NCBI GenBank assembly: GCA_017405965.1
Contig: JAFQZK010000015.1
Coordinates: 280,354 to 344,353 of the forward strand
DNA from: Muribaculaceae bacterium
GTDB lineage: Bacteria; Bacteroidota; Bacteroidia; Bacteroidales; Muribaculaceae
Direction: 5' to 3'
Length of the DNA: 64,000 nucleotides
Part shown: positions 36,428-43,864 of the stretch, one piece after another
Layout of the letters: each line of letters starts with the position of its first letter
How positions within the stretch are numbered: the first letter of the stretch is position 1
The notes under the pieces: model-generated
What the model saw: only the letters and a program-made list of their open reading frames with translations
Database searches by the model: none
Told to the model about the DNA's origin: nothing
Program-made: the position numbers and the translations under genes

Positions 36428-37219
36428 ATGCGGAAAGTTAGAGCAAAAAAGTCACTGGGGCAACATTTCTTGACCGATTTGTCGATTGCTGAGCGCATTG
36501 CCCACACGCTGGACGACTTCAAGCATCTGCCGGTGCTGGAGGTGGGACCGGGCATGGGCGTGCTCACCCAGTTCCTGCTCGAGATGGGCCTGGACTTGAC
36601 CGTCGTGGAACTCGACAGCGAGAGCGTGGACTATCTTGAGGTGGCTTACCCCCAGCTGCATGGGCGCATCATCGGAGAGGACTTCCTGAAGATGGACCTT
36701 CACAAGCTCTACGGCGACAAGCCCTTCTGCATCATCGGCAATTACCCCTATAACATCTCGACCCAGATTTTCTTCAAGGTGCTGGATTATCGCGACCAGG
36801 TGGTGTGCTGCAGCGGCATGCTGCAACGCGAGGTGGCACAGCGCATTGCCGAGCCGCCGGGTACCAAGGCCTACGGTATCCTGTCGGTGCTGCTGCAAGC
36901 GTGGTATGACATCGACTACCTGTTCACCGTCGATGAGCATGTGTTCAATCCGCCCCCCAAGGTCAAGAGCGGCGTCATTCGCCTCACGCGCAACGACGTG
37001 ACCGACCTGGGTGTTGACGAGCGCATGTTCAGGCGTGTGGTCAAGGCCGCCTTCGGCCAGCGCCGCAAGATGCTGCGCAGCTCGTTGAAACCGCTGTTCT
37101 CCAGCGACCCGGCGGTTATGGAGCGTGACGTGTTCCGACAACGTCCCGAGCAACTGGGCGTGGAAGATTTCATTGCCTTGACGCGGCTCGCCATGGAGCA
37201 ACCGCGTTCGGTTCCCTGA
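36428..37219 (+). CDS. rsmA: 16S rRNA dimethyladenosine transferase RsmA/KsgA
   Basis: 263 residues from the ATG at 36428 (MRKVRAKKSLGQHFL), the family's typical start. It dimethylates A1518 and A1519 of 16S rRNA late in small-subunit assembly. The SAM site is LEVGPGMGVLTQFLL, with the acidic VVELDSES, and the catalytic motif IV is GNYPYNIS. The C-terminal helical domain ends in RPEQLGVEDFIALTRLA. mgtE follows on the same strand after 77 nt, a pairing seen in other Bacteroidales. Confidence 0.96.
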   Translation: MRKVRAKKSLGQHFLTDLSIAERIAHTLDDFKHLPVLEVGPGMGVLTQFLLEMGLDLTVVELDSESVDYLEVAYPQLHGRIIGEDFLKMDLHKLYGDKPFCIIGNYPYNISTQIFFKVLDYRDQVVCCSGMLQREVAQRIAEPPGTKAYGILSVLLQAWYDIDYLFTVDEHVFNPPPKVKSGVIRLTRNDVTDLGVDERMFRRVVKAAFGQRRKMLRSSLKPLFSSDPAVMERDVFRQRPEQLGVEDFIALTRLAMEQPRSVP

Positions 37220-37296
37220 AGCTTGAGCCTTCACCTCGGCGGGACCGCCGTCACAACCCATTCACATTCTTCAACTACTAAGAAACTTGAATTGCA

Positions 37297-38691
37297 ATGA
37301 AAGATTTAAACGAGGAATCACTGCACCATCTCAAAGAACTCATCGAACGCAAGGATGAGGAGTTGGTCAAGACTCAAATACAGGACCTGCATCCGGCCGA
37401 CATCGCCGAACTGGTAGGTGACCTCAACGACGAGGAAGCCCTGTTCATCATGCTGTTGCTCGACGACGAGATGGCGGCCGACGTCCTTGTCGAACTCGAC
37501 GAGGACCAGCGTCACGACCTGATGGAACTGATGCCCAACGAGGAGATCGCCAAGCAGGTCGAGCAGATGGATGCCGACGATGCCGTCGACGTCATTCAGG
37601 AACTGGACGAGGAGGACCGTGAGGACGTCATCAGCCACATCGACGACGTGGAACAGGCCGGCGACATCGTGGATCTGCTGCAATATGACGAGGACACCGC
37701 TGGTGGCTACATGTCCACCGAGATGGTTGTCGTCAACGAGAACATGTCGATGCCCGACTGCATCAAGGCGATGCGCCAGCAGGCCGAGGACCTTGACGAA
37801 ATCTACAACGTCTATGTCGTTGACGATGATAACCGCCTGAAGGGCATCTTCCCCTTGAAGACCACAATCACCAACCCCTCGGCTTCCAAGATCAAGCACG
37901 TCATGGAGCCTGACCCCATCAGCGTGCGCACCGATACCCATATCGAGGATGTAACCCTTGACTTCGAGAAATATGACCTCGTAGCGATGCCTGTCGTGGA
38001 CAGCATCGGGCGCCTCGTGGGACGCATCACCATCGACGATATCATCGACCGCCTGCGTGAACAGGGCGAGGACAACTACCAGATGGCATCAGGTATCTGG
38101 GGCGACATCGAGACCGACGACAACGTGTTCCGTCAGGTGCGCGCCCGTTTGCCGTGGCTGCTCATCGGCCTGGTGGGCGGTATCATCAATGCGATGATTC
38201 TGGATGGCGGTGAGGGCGATGCTACGCTGCTGCGCCTCTTGCCCGGTTTGGCACTGTTCATTCCCCTGATCGGTGGTACCGGCGGTAATGTGGGTACCCA
38301 GTCGAGCGCTATCGTCGTTCAAGGTCTCGCCAACGGTAGCCTGGACATCAAGCACGTGGGCAAGCACCTGTTCAAGGAGTTCAGCACGGCGCTCATCAAT
38401 GCGCTGGTGATGGGCCTGCTCATTTTCCTCTACACCCGCTTCTTCCCTGTTGACAGCGATCCCACCAAGTCCAACATCGCCGCTGCTGCAGTGACGACGT
38501 CACTCTTCCTTGTGGTCATGTTCGCCTCGTTGTTCGGCACCGTTGTCCCGCTTGTATTGGAGCGATTGAAGATTGATCCTGCGATTGCGACGGGCCCCTT
38601 CGTCACCGTGACCAACGATATTGTGGGCATCACCATCTATATGGCCATCAGCGGTTGGCTCATCAACGTCTTCACCAATTTTATGGGCTAA
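37297..38691 (+). CDS. mgtE: Magnesium transporter MgtE
   Basis: 464 residues. The N domain (about 5-130) has the superhelical repeats with HPADIAELVGDL and LDEEDREDVI, rich in acidic residues that bind Mg2+. Two CBS domains follow (about 130-255; YMSTEMVVVNE, VMEPDPISVRTD). The membrane domain with five helices (about 285-464) has the pore motif PLIGGTGGNVGTQSSA. At high internal Mg2+ the cytosolic domains close the channel. Length is normal for the family. A strong hairpin ends the gene. Confidence 0.96.
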   Translation: MKDLNEESLHHLKELIERKDEELVKTQIQDLHPADIAELVGDLNDEEALFIMLLLDDEMAADVLVELDEDQRHDLMELMPNEEIAKQVEQMDADDAVDVIQELDEEDREDVISHIDDVEQAGDIVDLLQYDEDTAGGYMSTEMVVVNENMSMPDCIKAMRQQAEDLDEIYNVYVVDDDNRLKGIFPLKTTITNPSASKIKHVMEPDPISVRTDTHIEDVTLDFEKYDLVAMPVVDSIGRLVGRITIDDIIDRLREQGEDNYQMASGIWGDIETDDNVFRQVRARLPWLLIGLVGGIINAMILDGGEGDATLLRLLPGLALFIPLIGGTGGNVGTQSSAIVVQGLANGSLDIKHVGKHLFKEFSTALINALVMGLLIFLYTRFFPVDSDPTKSNIAAAAVTTSLFLVVMFASLFGTVVPLVLERLKIDPAIATGPFVTVTNDIVGITIYMAISGWLINVFTNFMG

Positions 38692-38716
38692 ATCTCTTAA
38701 AACATTATAATAAATT

Positions 38717-38751
38717 CAAGTCCCTGAAGTACTTGCGACTTCAGGGACTTG
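38717..38751. terminator. Convergent terminator after mgtE
   Basis: A perfect 14-bp stem: CAAGTCCCTGAAGT at 38717-38730 with ACTTCAGGGACTTG at 38738-38751, 7-nt loop. It serves mgtE and the leftward operon ending at 38792. Confidence 0.85.
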
Positions 38752-38752
38752 A

Positions 38753-38773
38753 AGTTTAGGGTTTAGAGTTTAG
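38753..38773. repeat. Three-unit 7-nt repeat beside the terminator
   Basis: AGTTTAG, GGTTTAG, AGTTTAG in 7-nt register, directly after the hairpin. Same period as the leader arrays elsewhere but here at a 3' end. Confidence 0.6.
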
Positions 38774-38791
38774 AGAGATACTCCTTTGCTT

Positions 38792-39727
38792 TTATTTGTT
38801 GTAAATGATGCTGTCGATGTGCAGTTTGAGCGCTTCGAGGGTGAACAGGCTGTCGGGTTTGAGTTGCTCGCTTCTGAAATCTGAGGGTTGTGGCTCGTCT
38901 GGCAGTTCTTCGAGTTTGCGCTCCTTGATATAGGCCTTGATGTCTTTTTCCTCGAGGCCGATCATGCTCAAGTTTTTCTTGTTGAGATAATGGTTGTGTG
39001 CCGAGATGTAATCCAGCCAATATTTCCTGACATGGAAACTTTCAAGTTTCTGGCGTACACCATTGTCGTTGAGCAATTTTGTCAGGGTATGTTCGCCGGG
39101 CTGCATTTCCGAAAGCACGTTGCTGATGGTTTTCTCATATTCTTTGACCCATTCGTTCCAGTTGCTCTCGTCGGCATTTATCTGGGCGAAGCTTGCTCCC
39201 ACACTCTCGATGAACCCATAGTTGCGGTTACCCATGTTTTTCCAGGTCTCAAAACTGTTGCCGAAGATGTTCTCGGCGGTCTTGTCATGGGACATATAAT
39301 TAACGAGCGAGAGCATCTCGTTGAGGATGCCAGCCACCTCTTTTGGCTCAATTTTGTCGAGTGAATCTTGTGGCAGGCTCAACAACCATGTGCCGATGGA
39401 GTCGCAGCGTGCCATGTCTTGAGCCATCTGGTCAACGGTAGTGGAAAAGTTCTCAATGGTGCTGAGTACCATGATGGCCGACATTTTACGATCCTTGACG
39501 CGTTGGCAGTATTCAACCAAGCCTGTTGTACCGAAGGTCAATATAATTGACAAGGTGGTGGCCAGGAATTGTGATTCCCTGATCCATGCGCGTAATCGCC
39601 TTGGAATCCTGAATTTCCCAGTAGTTTTTGGGGCATCTTGGACTTCTTCGGCAGTCTGCACGGCAGGTTCAATCGGTTTCTTGGGTTGCTCTGCGAGCTT
39701 GTTTGCTTTCTTTTTCGGCTTTTTCAT
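38792..39727 (-). CDS. Membrane-anchored protein of unknown function
   Basis: 311 residues. A Lys-rich start (MKKPKKKANKLAEQPKKP) and a disordered linker are followed by one membrane helix near residues 53-72 (FLATTLSIILTFGTTGLVEY). The remainder is helical and soluble, with IMVLSTIENFSTTVDQMAQDM and FETWKNMGNRNYGFIESVGA. The helix followed by a charged turn and a sensor-like helical domain is a layout seen in Bacteroidota proteins of unknown role (similar to the DUF6090 group, a weak impression). It is the last gene of the leftward PH-SpoU operon, 20 nt after the methyltransferase. Confidence 0.6.
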   Translation of the reverse strand: MKKPKKKANKLAEQPKKPIEPAVQTAEEVQDAPKTTGKFRIPRRLRAWIRESQFLATTLSIILTFGTTGLVEYCQRVKDRKMSAIMVLSTIENFSTTVDQMAQDMARCDSIGTWLLSLPQDSLDKIEPKEVAGILNEMLSLVNYMSHDKTAENIFGNSFETWKNMGNRNYGFIESVGASFAQINADESNWNEWVKEYEKTISNVLSEMQPGEHTLTKLLNDNGVRQKLESFHVRKYWLDYISAHNHYLNKKNLSMIGLEEKDIKAYIKERKLEELPDEPQPSDFRSEQLKPDSLFTLEALKLHIDSIIYNK

Positions 39728-39747
39728 CGTTTTTTGTTTTGACGTTA

Positions 39748-40554
39748 CTAAGGTTTTTTGCGCAGTTCCCAGAAGGCGACTGCGGCGGCTGCGGCGACGT
39801 TAAGCGAATCTACATTGTGTTTCATCGGGATGCGCACGACATAGTCGGCGGCGGTGATGGCTTCGCGGGAGAGGCCGTCGCCCTCGGTGCCCATGATGAG
39901 GGCCAGGCGCGGCTCGTTCTTCAAGGCGGGGTCGTCGAGCGCGATGGAATCGTCGCTCAAGGCCATGGCGGCGGTGCGGAACCCAAGGGCATTCAGGTTG
40001 GGTGTGACTGGTTCTTCAATCAAAGTCCAAGGGACGAGGAAGACCGACCCCATCGACACACGCACGGCACGGCGGTTCAGCGGGTCACAGGAGGTGGGCG
40101 TCAGCAGCACCGCGTCGATGCCCAGGGCTGCCGCAGAGCGGAAAATGGCCCCGATGTTGGTCGTGTCGGTCACACCGTCGATGACCACCACGCGGCTGGC
40201 ATCGCGGCACACGTCGCTGGCGGGGCGGGGCAGGGGGCGTCGCATGGCACACAGCACGCCGCGTGTCAGGGTGTAGCCCGTGAGGGCGGCCAACAGGTCC
40301 CGCTCGCCGGTATAGACGGGGATATCGCCGCAGCGCTCGATGATGGTGGCGGCATCGCCCGTGATGTGGCGACGCTCACACAGCAGCGACAACGGCTCGT
40401 AGCCCGCGTCGAGGGCGACGTGGATGACCTTGGGGCTCTCGGCGATAAAGATGCCCTTGCCGGGTTCCAGCCGATTGCGCAGCTGTGCCTCGGTGAGTGC
40501 TCCATAAACCTCCACGCCGGGATGGTCAAGCGATGTTATCTCGATGATTGCCAT
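39748..40554 (-). CDS. SpoU/TrmH family RNA 2'-O-methyltransferase
   Basis: 268 residues. The N-terminal substrate-binding part (about 1-110) is followed by the SPOUT knot domain with motif 1 TDTTNIGAIFRSAAALG, motif 2 LALIMGTEGDGLS and motif 3 IPMKHNVDSLNVAAAAAVAF. Members methylate ribose in tRNA or rRNA using SAM; the target here is not determined. It lies 18 nt after the PH-domain gene, with the hypothetical membrane protein downstream. Confidence 0.9.
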   Translation of the reverse strand: MAIIEITSLDHPGVEVYGALTEAQLRNRLEPGKGIFIAESPKVIHVALDAGYEPLSLLCERRHITGDAATIIERCGDIPVYTGERDLLAALTGYTLTRGVLCAMRRPLPRPASDVCRDASRVVVIDGVTDTTNIGAIFRSAAALGIDAVLLTPTSCDPLNRRAVRVSMGSVFLVPWTLIEEPVTPNLNALGFRTAAMALSDDSIALDDPALKNEPRLALIMGTEGDGLSREAITAADYVVRIPMKHNVDSLNVAAAAAVAFWELRKKP

Positions 40555-40572
40555 ACTGCTCGGTGAAACACG

Positions 40573-40935
40573 TTAGTTTTCGGCCATGGTGCCAGCCCCC
40601 TGGATGGCGCGCACCTGGCGTTGGAACTCGATGGGGCGTTTCAGGTATTGCAGCACGATGGTGCCGGCCCCGGTGCCCGAAACCTTGACCGTGCCGTAGT
40701 TGCACATGCGGCCCCACAGGTTCTGCTCGACGAGGATGCTCTCGACCTTGCCGATGACGATTTCGTGGGCATGGCGGTGAATCCAGCCGTGGCTGTGGAA
40801 AAAGCGCTTGTCGCTGACAAAGATGGTCGTGGTTAGGTTACGTATCAAGCGTCCTAGTCTCAGGTAGGCCCATTTGCTCAATTTGGGCTGGTAGATGATG
40901 GTCTCGCCTGGAGCTATGATTTTGCTGATTTTCAT
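40573..40935 (-). CDS. Bacterial PH-domain protein (YdbT/bPH2-like)
   Basis: 120 residues. The pattern IIAPGETIIYQPKLSKWAYL, a strand TTTIFVSDKRFF, HEIVIGKVESILVEQNLWGR and YGTVKVSGTG fits a single bacterial pleckstrin-homology-like domain. Unlike most YdbT proteins it has no membrane helices. A TATTTTTG box on the minus strand at 40980-40987 is a good -7 candidate. It heads the operon with the SpoU methyltransferase. Confidence 0.8.
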   Translation of the reverse strand: MKISKIIAPGETIIYQPKLSKWAYLRLGRLIRNLTTTIFVSDKRFFHSHGWIHRHAHEIVIGKVESILVEQNLWGRMCNYGTVKVSGTGAGTIVLQYLKRPIEFQRQVRAIQGAGTMAEN

Positions 40936-41047
40936 ATCACTGGTCTGGTAATATTTCCTAAAAAATGTTTCTTATAGGGCAAAAATAATGCATTTTCGGC
41001 ATTATTTAGTAATTTCGCACCGAAAATTTTCAAACCGTACGATAAAT

Positions 41048-42463
41048 ATGACTAACGACAAGGATAAGACTAAAGAGAAGAAGGAAGAATATGTACGACA
41101 GACCGGCTCGCTCAAGGAACGTCTGGGCCGCGTGAAAACTACGCGCTGGTGGCGTTTCGGCGCCGTGGCGCTGATTTACGTGCTGTGGACCATCTGGATG
41201 GGCAACCCGCTGCTCTTGCTGGGCCTGATCCTGCTGGCCGACATCTACCTGACGCAATACCTGCCCTGGGGCGCCTGGAAGGGCTTGAAGAACAAGACCC
41301 TGCGCACCATCATGAGTTGGGTGGACGCCATCGTCTATGCCCTGGTGCTGGTCTATTTCCTGTTCTTGTTCGTGGGGCAGAACTACCAGATTCCCTCGTC
41401 TTCGCTCGAGAAATCGCTCTTGACGGGCGACTACCTGTGGGTGAACAAGGTGACCTACGGTCCGCGTGTACCCCAGACGCCATTGCACTTCCCGCTGGCG
41501 CAGAACATGTTGCCATTCTTCAACTGCAAGTCCTATATCGAGCATCCTCAGTTGGAATATCATCGCCTGAAGGGTCTGCGCAATGTCGAGCGCATGGACA
41601 TCGTGGTGTTCAACTTCCCTGCCGGCGACACCGTGGCCATGAAGATGCCCAACCCCGACTACTATACCCTGTGCTACGAGAACGGACGTGACGTGGTGAA
41701 CAACAACAAGGAGGTTTTCGGCGATATCATCTATCGTCCTGTTGACCGCCGTGACAATTATGTGAAGCGTTGTCTGGGTCTGCCCGGCGAGACGTTGCAG
41801 ATCAAGGACGGAATCGTCTATGTGGGTGGCAAGGCCATCCCTCAGCCCAAGAATGTGCAGTATTTCTATTATGTGGAGACCGACGGCACGTTCATCGACG
41901 GCGACCTGTATGATGAGCTGGGCATCAGCCTGGAGGACCGCCACAGCCAGGGCACCCAATACCTGCTGCCGCTCACGGCCGAGATGAAGAAGAAACTCGA
42001 GGCCCTGCCCTGGATTAAATCGATACAGCGCATCATGCCCGATCCGCGCGAGAGCCTGACCACCTATCCCGTGGGCACCGACTACGGCTGGACCCACGCC
42101 GACTACGGCCCCATCTGGATTCCCAAGAAGGGCGCCAAGGTGGACTTGACGCTGCAGAACCTGCCCCTGTATGAGCGTTGCATCCGCAACTACGAGGGCA
42201 ACACCCTCGAGGTGAAGAACGGCCAGATCCTCATCAACGGTACGCCCGCGACGAGCTACACCTTCAAGATGGACTACTACTGGATGCAGGGCGACAACCG
42301 CGACAATTCGCTTGACTCCCGCTACTGGGGCTTTGTCCCCGAAGACCACATCGTGGGCACCCCGTCGATTATTCTCATCTCGTTTGACAAGGACCACAAA
42401 CTCTTTGACGGCGGCATCCGCTGGAACCGCATTTTCAAGATGCCCAACCCCGACAAGAAGTGA
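41048..42463 (+). CDS. lepB: Signal peptidase I
   Basis: 471 residues from the ATG at 41048. It cleaves signal peptides on the outer face of the inner membrane. After about 85 mainly hydrophobic or basic residues with three possible helices, the catalytic Ser is S119 in QIPSSSLEKSLLTGD; the general base Lys lies in DNYVKRCLGLPGE. The last conserved box is MQGDNRDNSLDSRYWG. Compared with E. coli LepB there is a long insertion between the Lys motif and this box (about 150 residues), common in Bacteroidales. The frame is open 20 codons upstream, but that part crosses the promoter region. wbqC follows after a repeat-filled gap. Confidence 0.94.
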   Translation: MTNDKDKTKEKKEEYVRQTGSLKERLGRVKTTRWWRFGAVALIYVLWTIWMGNPLLLLGLILLADIYLTQYLPWGAWKGLKNKTLRTIMSWVDAIVYALVLVYFLFLFVGQNYQIPSSSLEKSLLTGDYLWVNKVTYGPRVPQTPLHFPLAQNMLPFFNCKSYIEHPQLEYHRLKGLRNVERMDIVVFNFPAGDTVAMKMPNPDYYTLCYENGRDVVNNNKEVFGDIIYRPVDRRDNYVKRCLGLPGETLQIKDGIVYVGGKAIPQPKNVQYFYYVETDGTFIDGDLYDELGISLEDRHSQGTQYLLPLTAEMKKKLEALPWIKSIQRIMPDPRESLTTYPVGTDYGWTHADYGPIWIPKKGAKVDLTLQNLPLYERCIRNYEGNTLEVKNGQILINGTPATSYTFKMDYYWMQGDNRDNSLDSRYWGFVPEDHIVGTPSIILISFDKDHKLFDGGIRWNRIFKMPNPDKK

Positions 42464-42609
42464 GGAGTTAGGAATTAGGAGTTAGGAATTAGGAGTTAGG
42501 AATTAGGAATTGGCATCCGCTAACAAACTAACAGCAACTAAGGACTAAGGACTAAGGACTAGGGACTAAGGACTAAGGACTAAGGACTAAGGGCTTTGGA
42601 CTAGGGACT
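42463..42609 (+). repeat. Two 7-nt tandem arrays between lepB and the WbqC gene
   Basis: First array 42463-42511: seven units alternating AGGAGTT and AGGAATT; its first base is the last base of the lepB stop codon. Then TTGGCATCCGC-type spacer to 42539. Second array 42540-42609: ten units, mostly AAGGACT (variants AGGGACT, AAGGGCT, TTGGACT), ending one base before the ATG at 42611. Confidence 0.95.
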
Positions 42610-42610
42610 A

Positions 42611-43258
42611 ATGACTACATCTGCGACTACAGTGGTGATGGGCAGCATGTGTGCCGCCAGTGTGCGGTGCTATGCCGCTGCCCTCAAGGCTGGCACGTTG
42701 CTGGTCGACCTTGACGAGCGGCGCCTGCCCTTGCGTCACAGCCACCACCGTTACCGTGTTGACGGGCCTAACGGCCTGCAGACGCTCACCGTCCCCCTCG
42801 TGGGTGCTACCAACAACATGATGACCCCCTTGCGCGATGTGCTCATCTCGGAGCATGGCGACTGGCGTCGCTTGCACTGGGGGGCGCTGTATTCGGCCTA
42901 TGGCCGTTCGCCTTACTTCGACTATGTGGCCGATGACCTGTCGCGCGTGATTCACGGTTCCCAGCGCTATCTGCACGAGTTTAACCGCCAGATGCACGAG
43001 GTCATCGTTGATTTCATGGATCTGCCCCTGGAGACCCGCTATCTGGAGCAGGGTGGGGAAGTGGCAGCGGCCGATGAGGACCTGCGCGGTCGCATCGGCA
43101 TGAAAAAGCCCGACACATTACCCATCGTTAACGTGGCCTATTATCAGATGTGGACAGCCCGGGATGGCTTCCAGGCCGACCTGAGCATCCTGGACTTGAT
43201 GATGAACATGGGCCGAGAGGGAATCCTCACGCTGATGGCGATGACCGAGGGCAAATAA
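42611..43258 (+). CDS. WbqC-like family protein
   Basis: 215 residues. Matches the WbqC-like family: ASVRCYAAALKAGTLLVD, HSHHRYRVDGPNGLQTLTVPL, DVLISEHGDWRRLHWGALYSAYG (first residues shown only) and SPYFDYVADDL. These proteins are found in polysaccharide clusters and near lepB in Bacteroidales; their reaction is not known. Its ATG abuts the end of the 10-unit heptamer array, which leaves the start codon in an A/T/G-rich context without any Shine-Dalgarno sequence. A weak hairpin (GGTC/GACC) follows the stop at about 43262-43285. Confidence 0.85.
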   Translation: MTTSATTVVMGSMCAASVRCYAAALKAGTLLVDLDERRLPLRHSHHRYRVDGPNGLQTLTVPLVGATNNMMTPLRDVLISEHGDWRRLHWGALYSAYGRSPYFDYVADDLSRVIHGSQRYLHEFNRQMHEVIVDFMDLPLETRYLEQGGEVAAADEDLRGRIGMKKPDTLPIVNVAYYQMWTARDGFQADLSILDLMMNMGREGILTLMAMTEGK

Positions 43259-43503
43259 AAAGGTCCAAGCATCACTGCTGAGACCCTCTTAATTACTAAT
43301 ACTTGAAAACTATATTTACCCCATAAAAGCATTCACTTTTTTGTTCTGTCTTCGCTTTTAATGTCTGTTGTGCCTAATCTTTATTAGCACGATGCAAATT
43401 AACTATTTTTTTCTTTAATAAGAAAACTTTTAAGTTTTAAAAAATGTGAAAGACGGTGGTTTTTCTGCCTTTTTTCCTGCAAAAAAGCCATAATCCTACA
43501 TTC

Positions 43504-43637
43504 AGGCTGCCGACGGGTCTGTTTCGGTCGCAATATGCTTGCCAGTCGTGCGGTAGCAGAACCGCCCCCGCCTGGCGGCACCAGCCGTTGCAAGCGAGCA
43601 GCCCCGGCGCATGGCCAATTGGCCTGTCGCAGGGCCT
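43504..43637. ncRNA. Possible structured RNA in a GC-rich island
   Basis: In an otherwise AT-rich 466-nt gap, this GC-rich block folds on paper. The two ends pair over 13 bp with small bulges (43504-43517 with 43623-43637). Inside are GCTTGC (43537-43542) with GCAAGC (43590-43595) and the hairpin GCGGT-AGCAGA-ACCGC (43550-43565). No reading frame here looks protein-like. The strand is uncertain: on the minus strand a T run follows near 43480-43487. Neither side has a clear consensus promoter. No known RNA family was recognised. Confidence 0.4.
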
Positions 43638-43724
43638 ACACAATAAAAAAAAGAGGTGAAATAGTGAAGAATCACAATTTTTTTGTAACTTTGCAGCCGC
43701 TTTTGATGACAACCATCATTTGCC

Positions 43725-43798
43725 GGTCCTATAGCTCAGTTGGTTAGAGCACCTGACTCATAATCAGGGAGTCCTTGGTTCAAGCCCAAGTGGGACCA
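43725..43798 (+). tRNA. tRNA with CAU anticodon (Met or Ile2)
   Basis: A full 74-nt cloverleaf: acceptor GGTCCTA/TGGGACC, D stem GCTC/GAGC, anticodon stem CCTGA/TCAGG with loop CTCATAA, T stem CTTGG/CCAAG, discriminator A. The 3' CCA is not encoded. The start G-C pair and D-loop exclude initiator tRNA. C4-G69 and C5-G68 in the acceptor stem are features used by TilS for tRNA-Ile2, so this could be the lysidine-modified Ile tRNA rather than elongator Met. A TAACTTTG box at 43686-43693 may be its -7 element. Confidence 0.92.
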
Positions 43799-43808
43799 CA
43801 AAAAAACA

Positions 43809-43840
43809 ATCGCCGACACTCCTGCCGGCGATTTTTGTTT
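43809..43840. terminator. Bidirectional terminator between the tRNA and hsdR
   Basis: ATCGCCG at 43809-43815 pairs with CGGCGAT at 43826-43832, followed by TTTTTGTTT on the plus strand. An A run at 43799-43806 gives a T run on the minus strand for hsdR. Confidence 0.85.
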
Positions 43841-43864
43841 TTTTTTTCGGATGTGTATGTGCCG

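Noticed and set aside
43437-43712. 91-residue minus-strand frame over the GC-rich block
   Set aside because: The translation is Cys-, Trp- and Arg-rich without conserved pattern, and other frames are also open. The strong pairing potential makes an RNA more likely than a protein.
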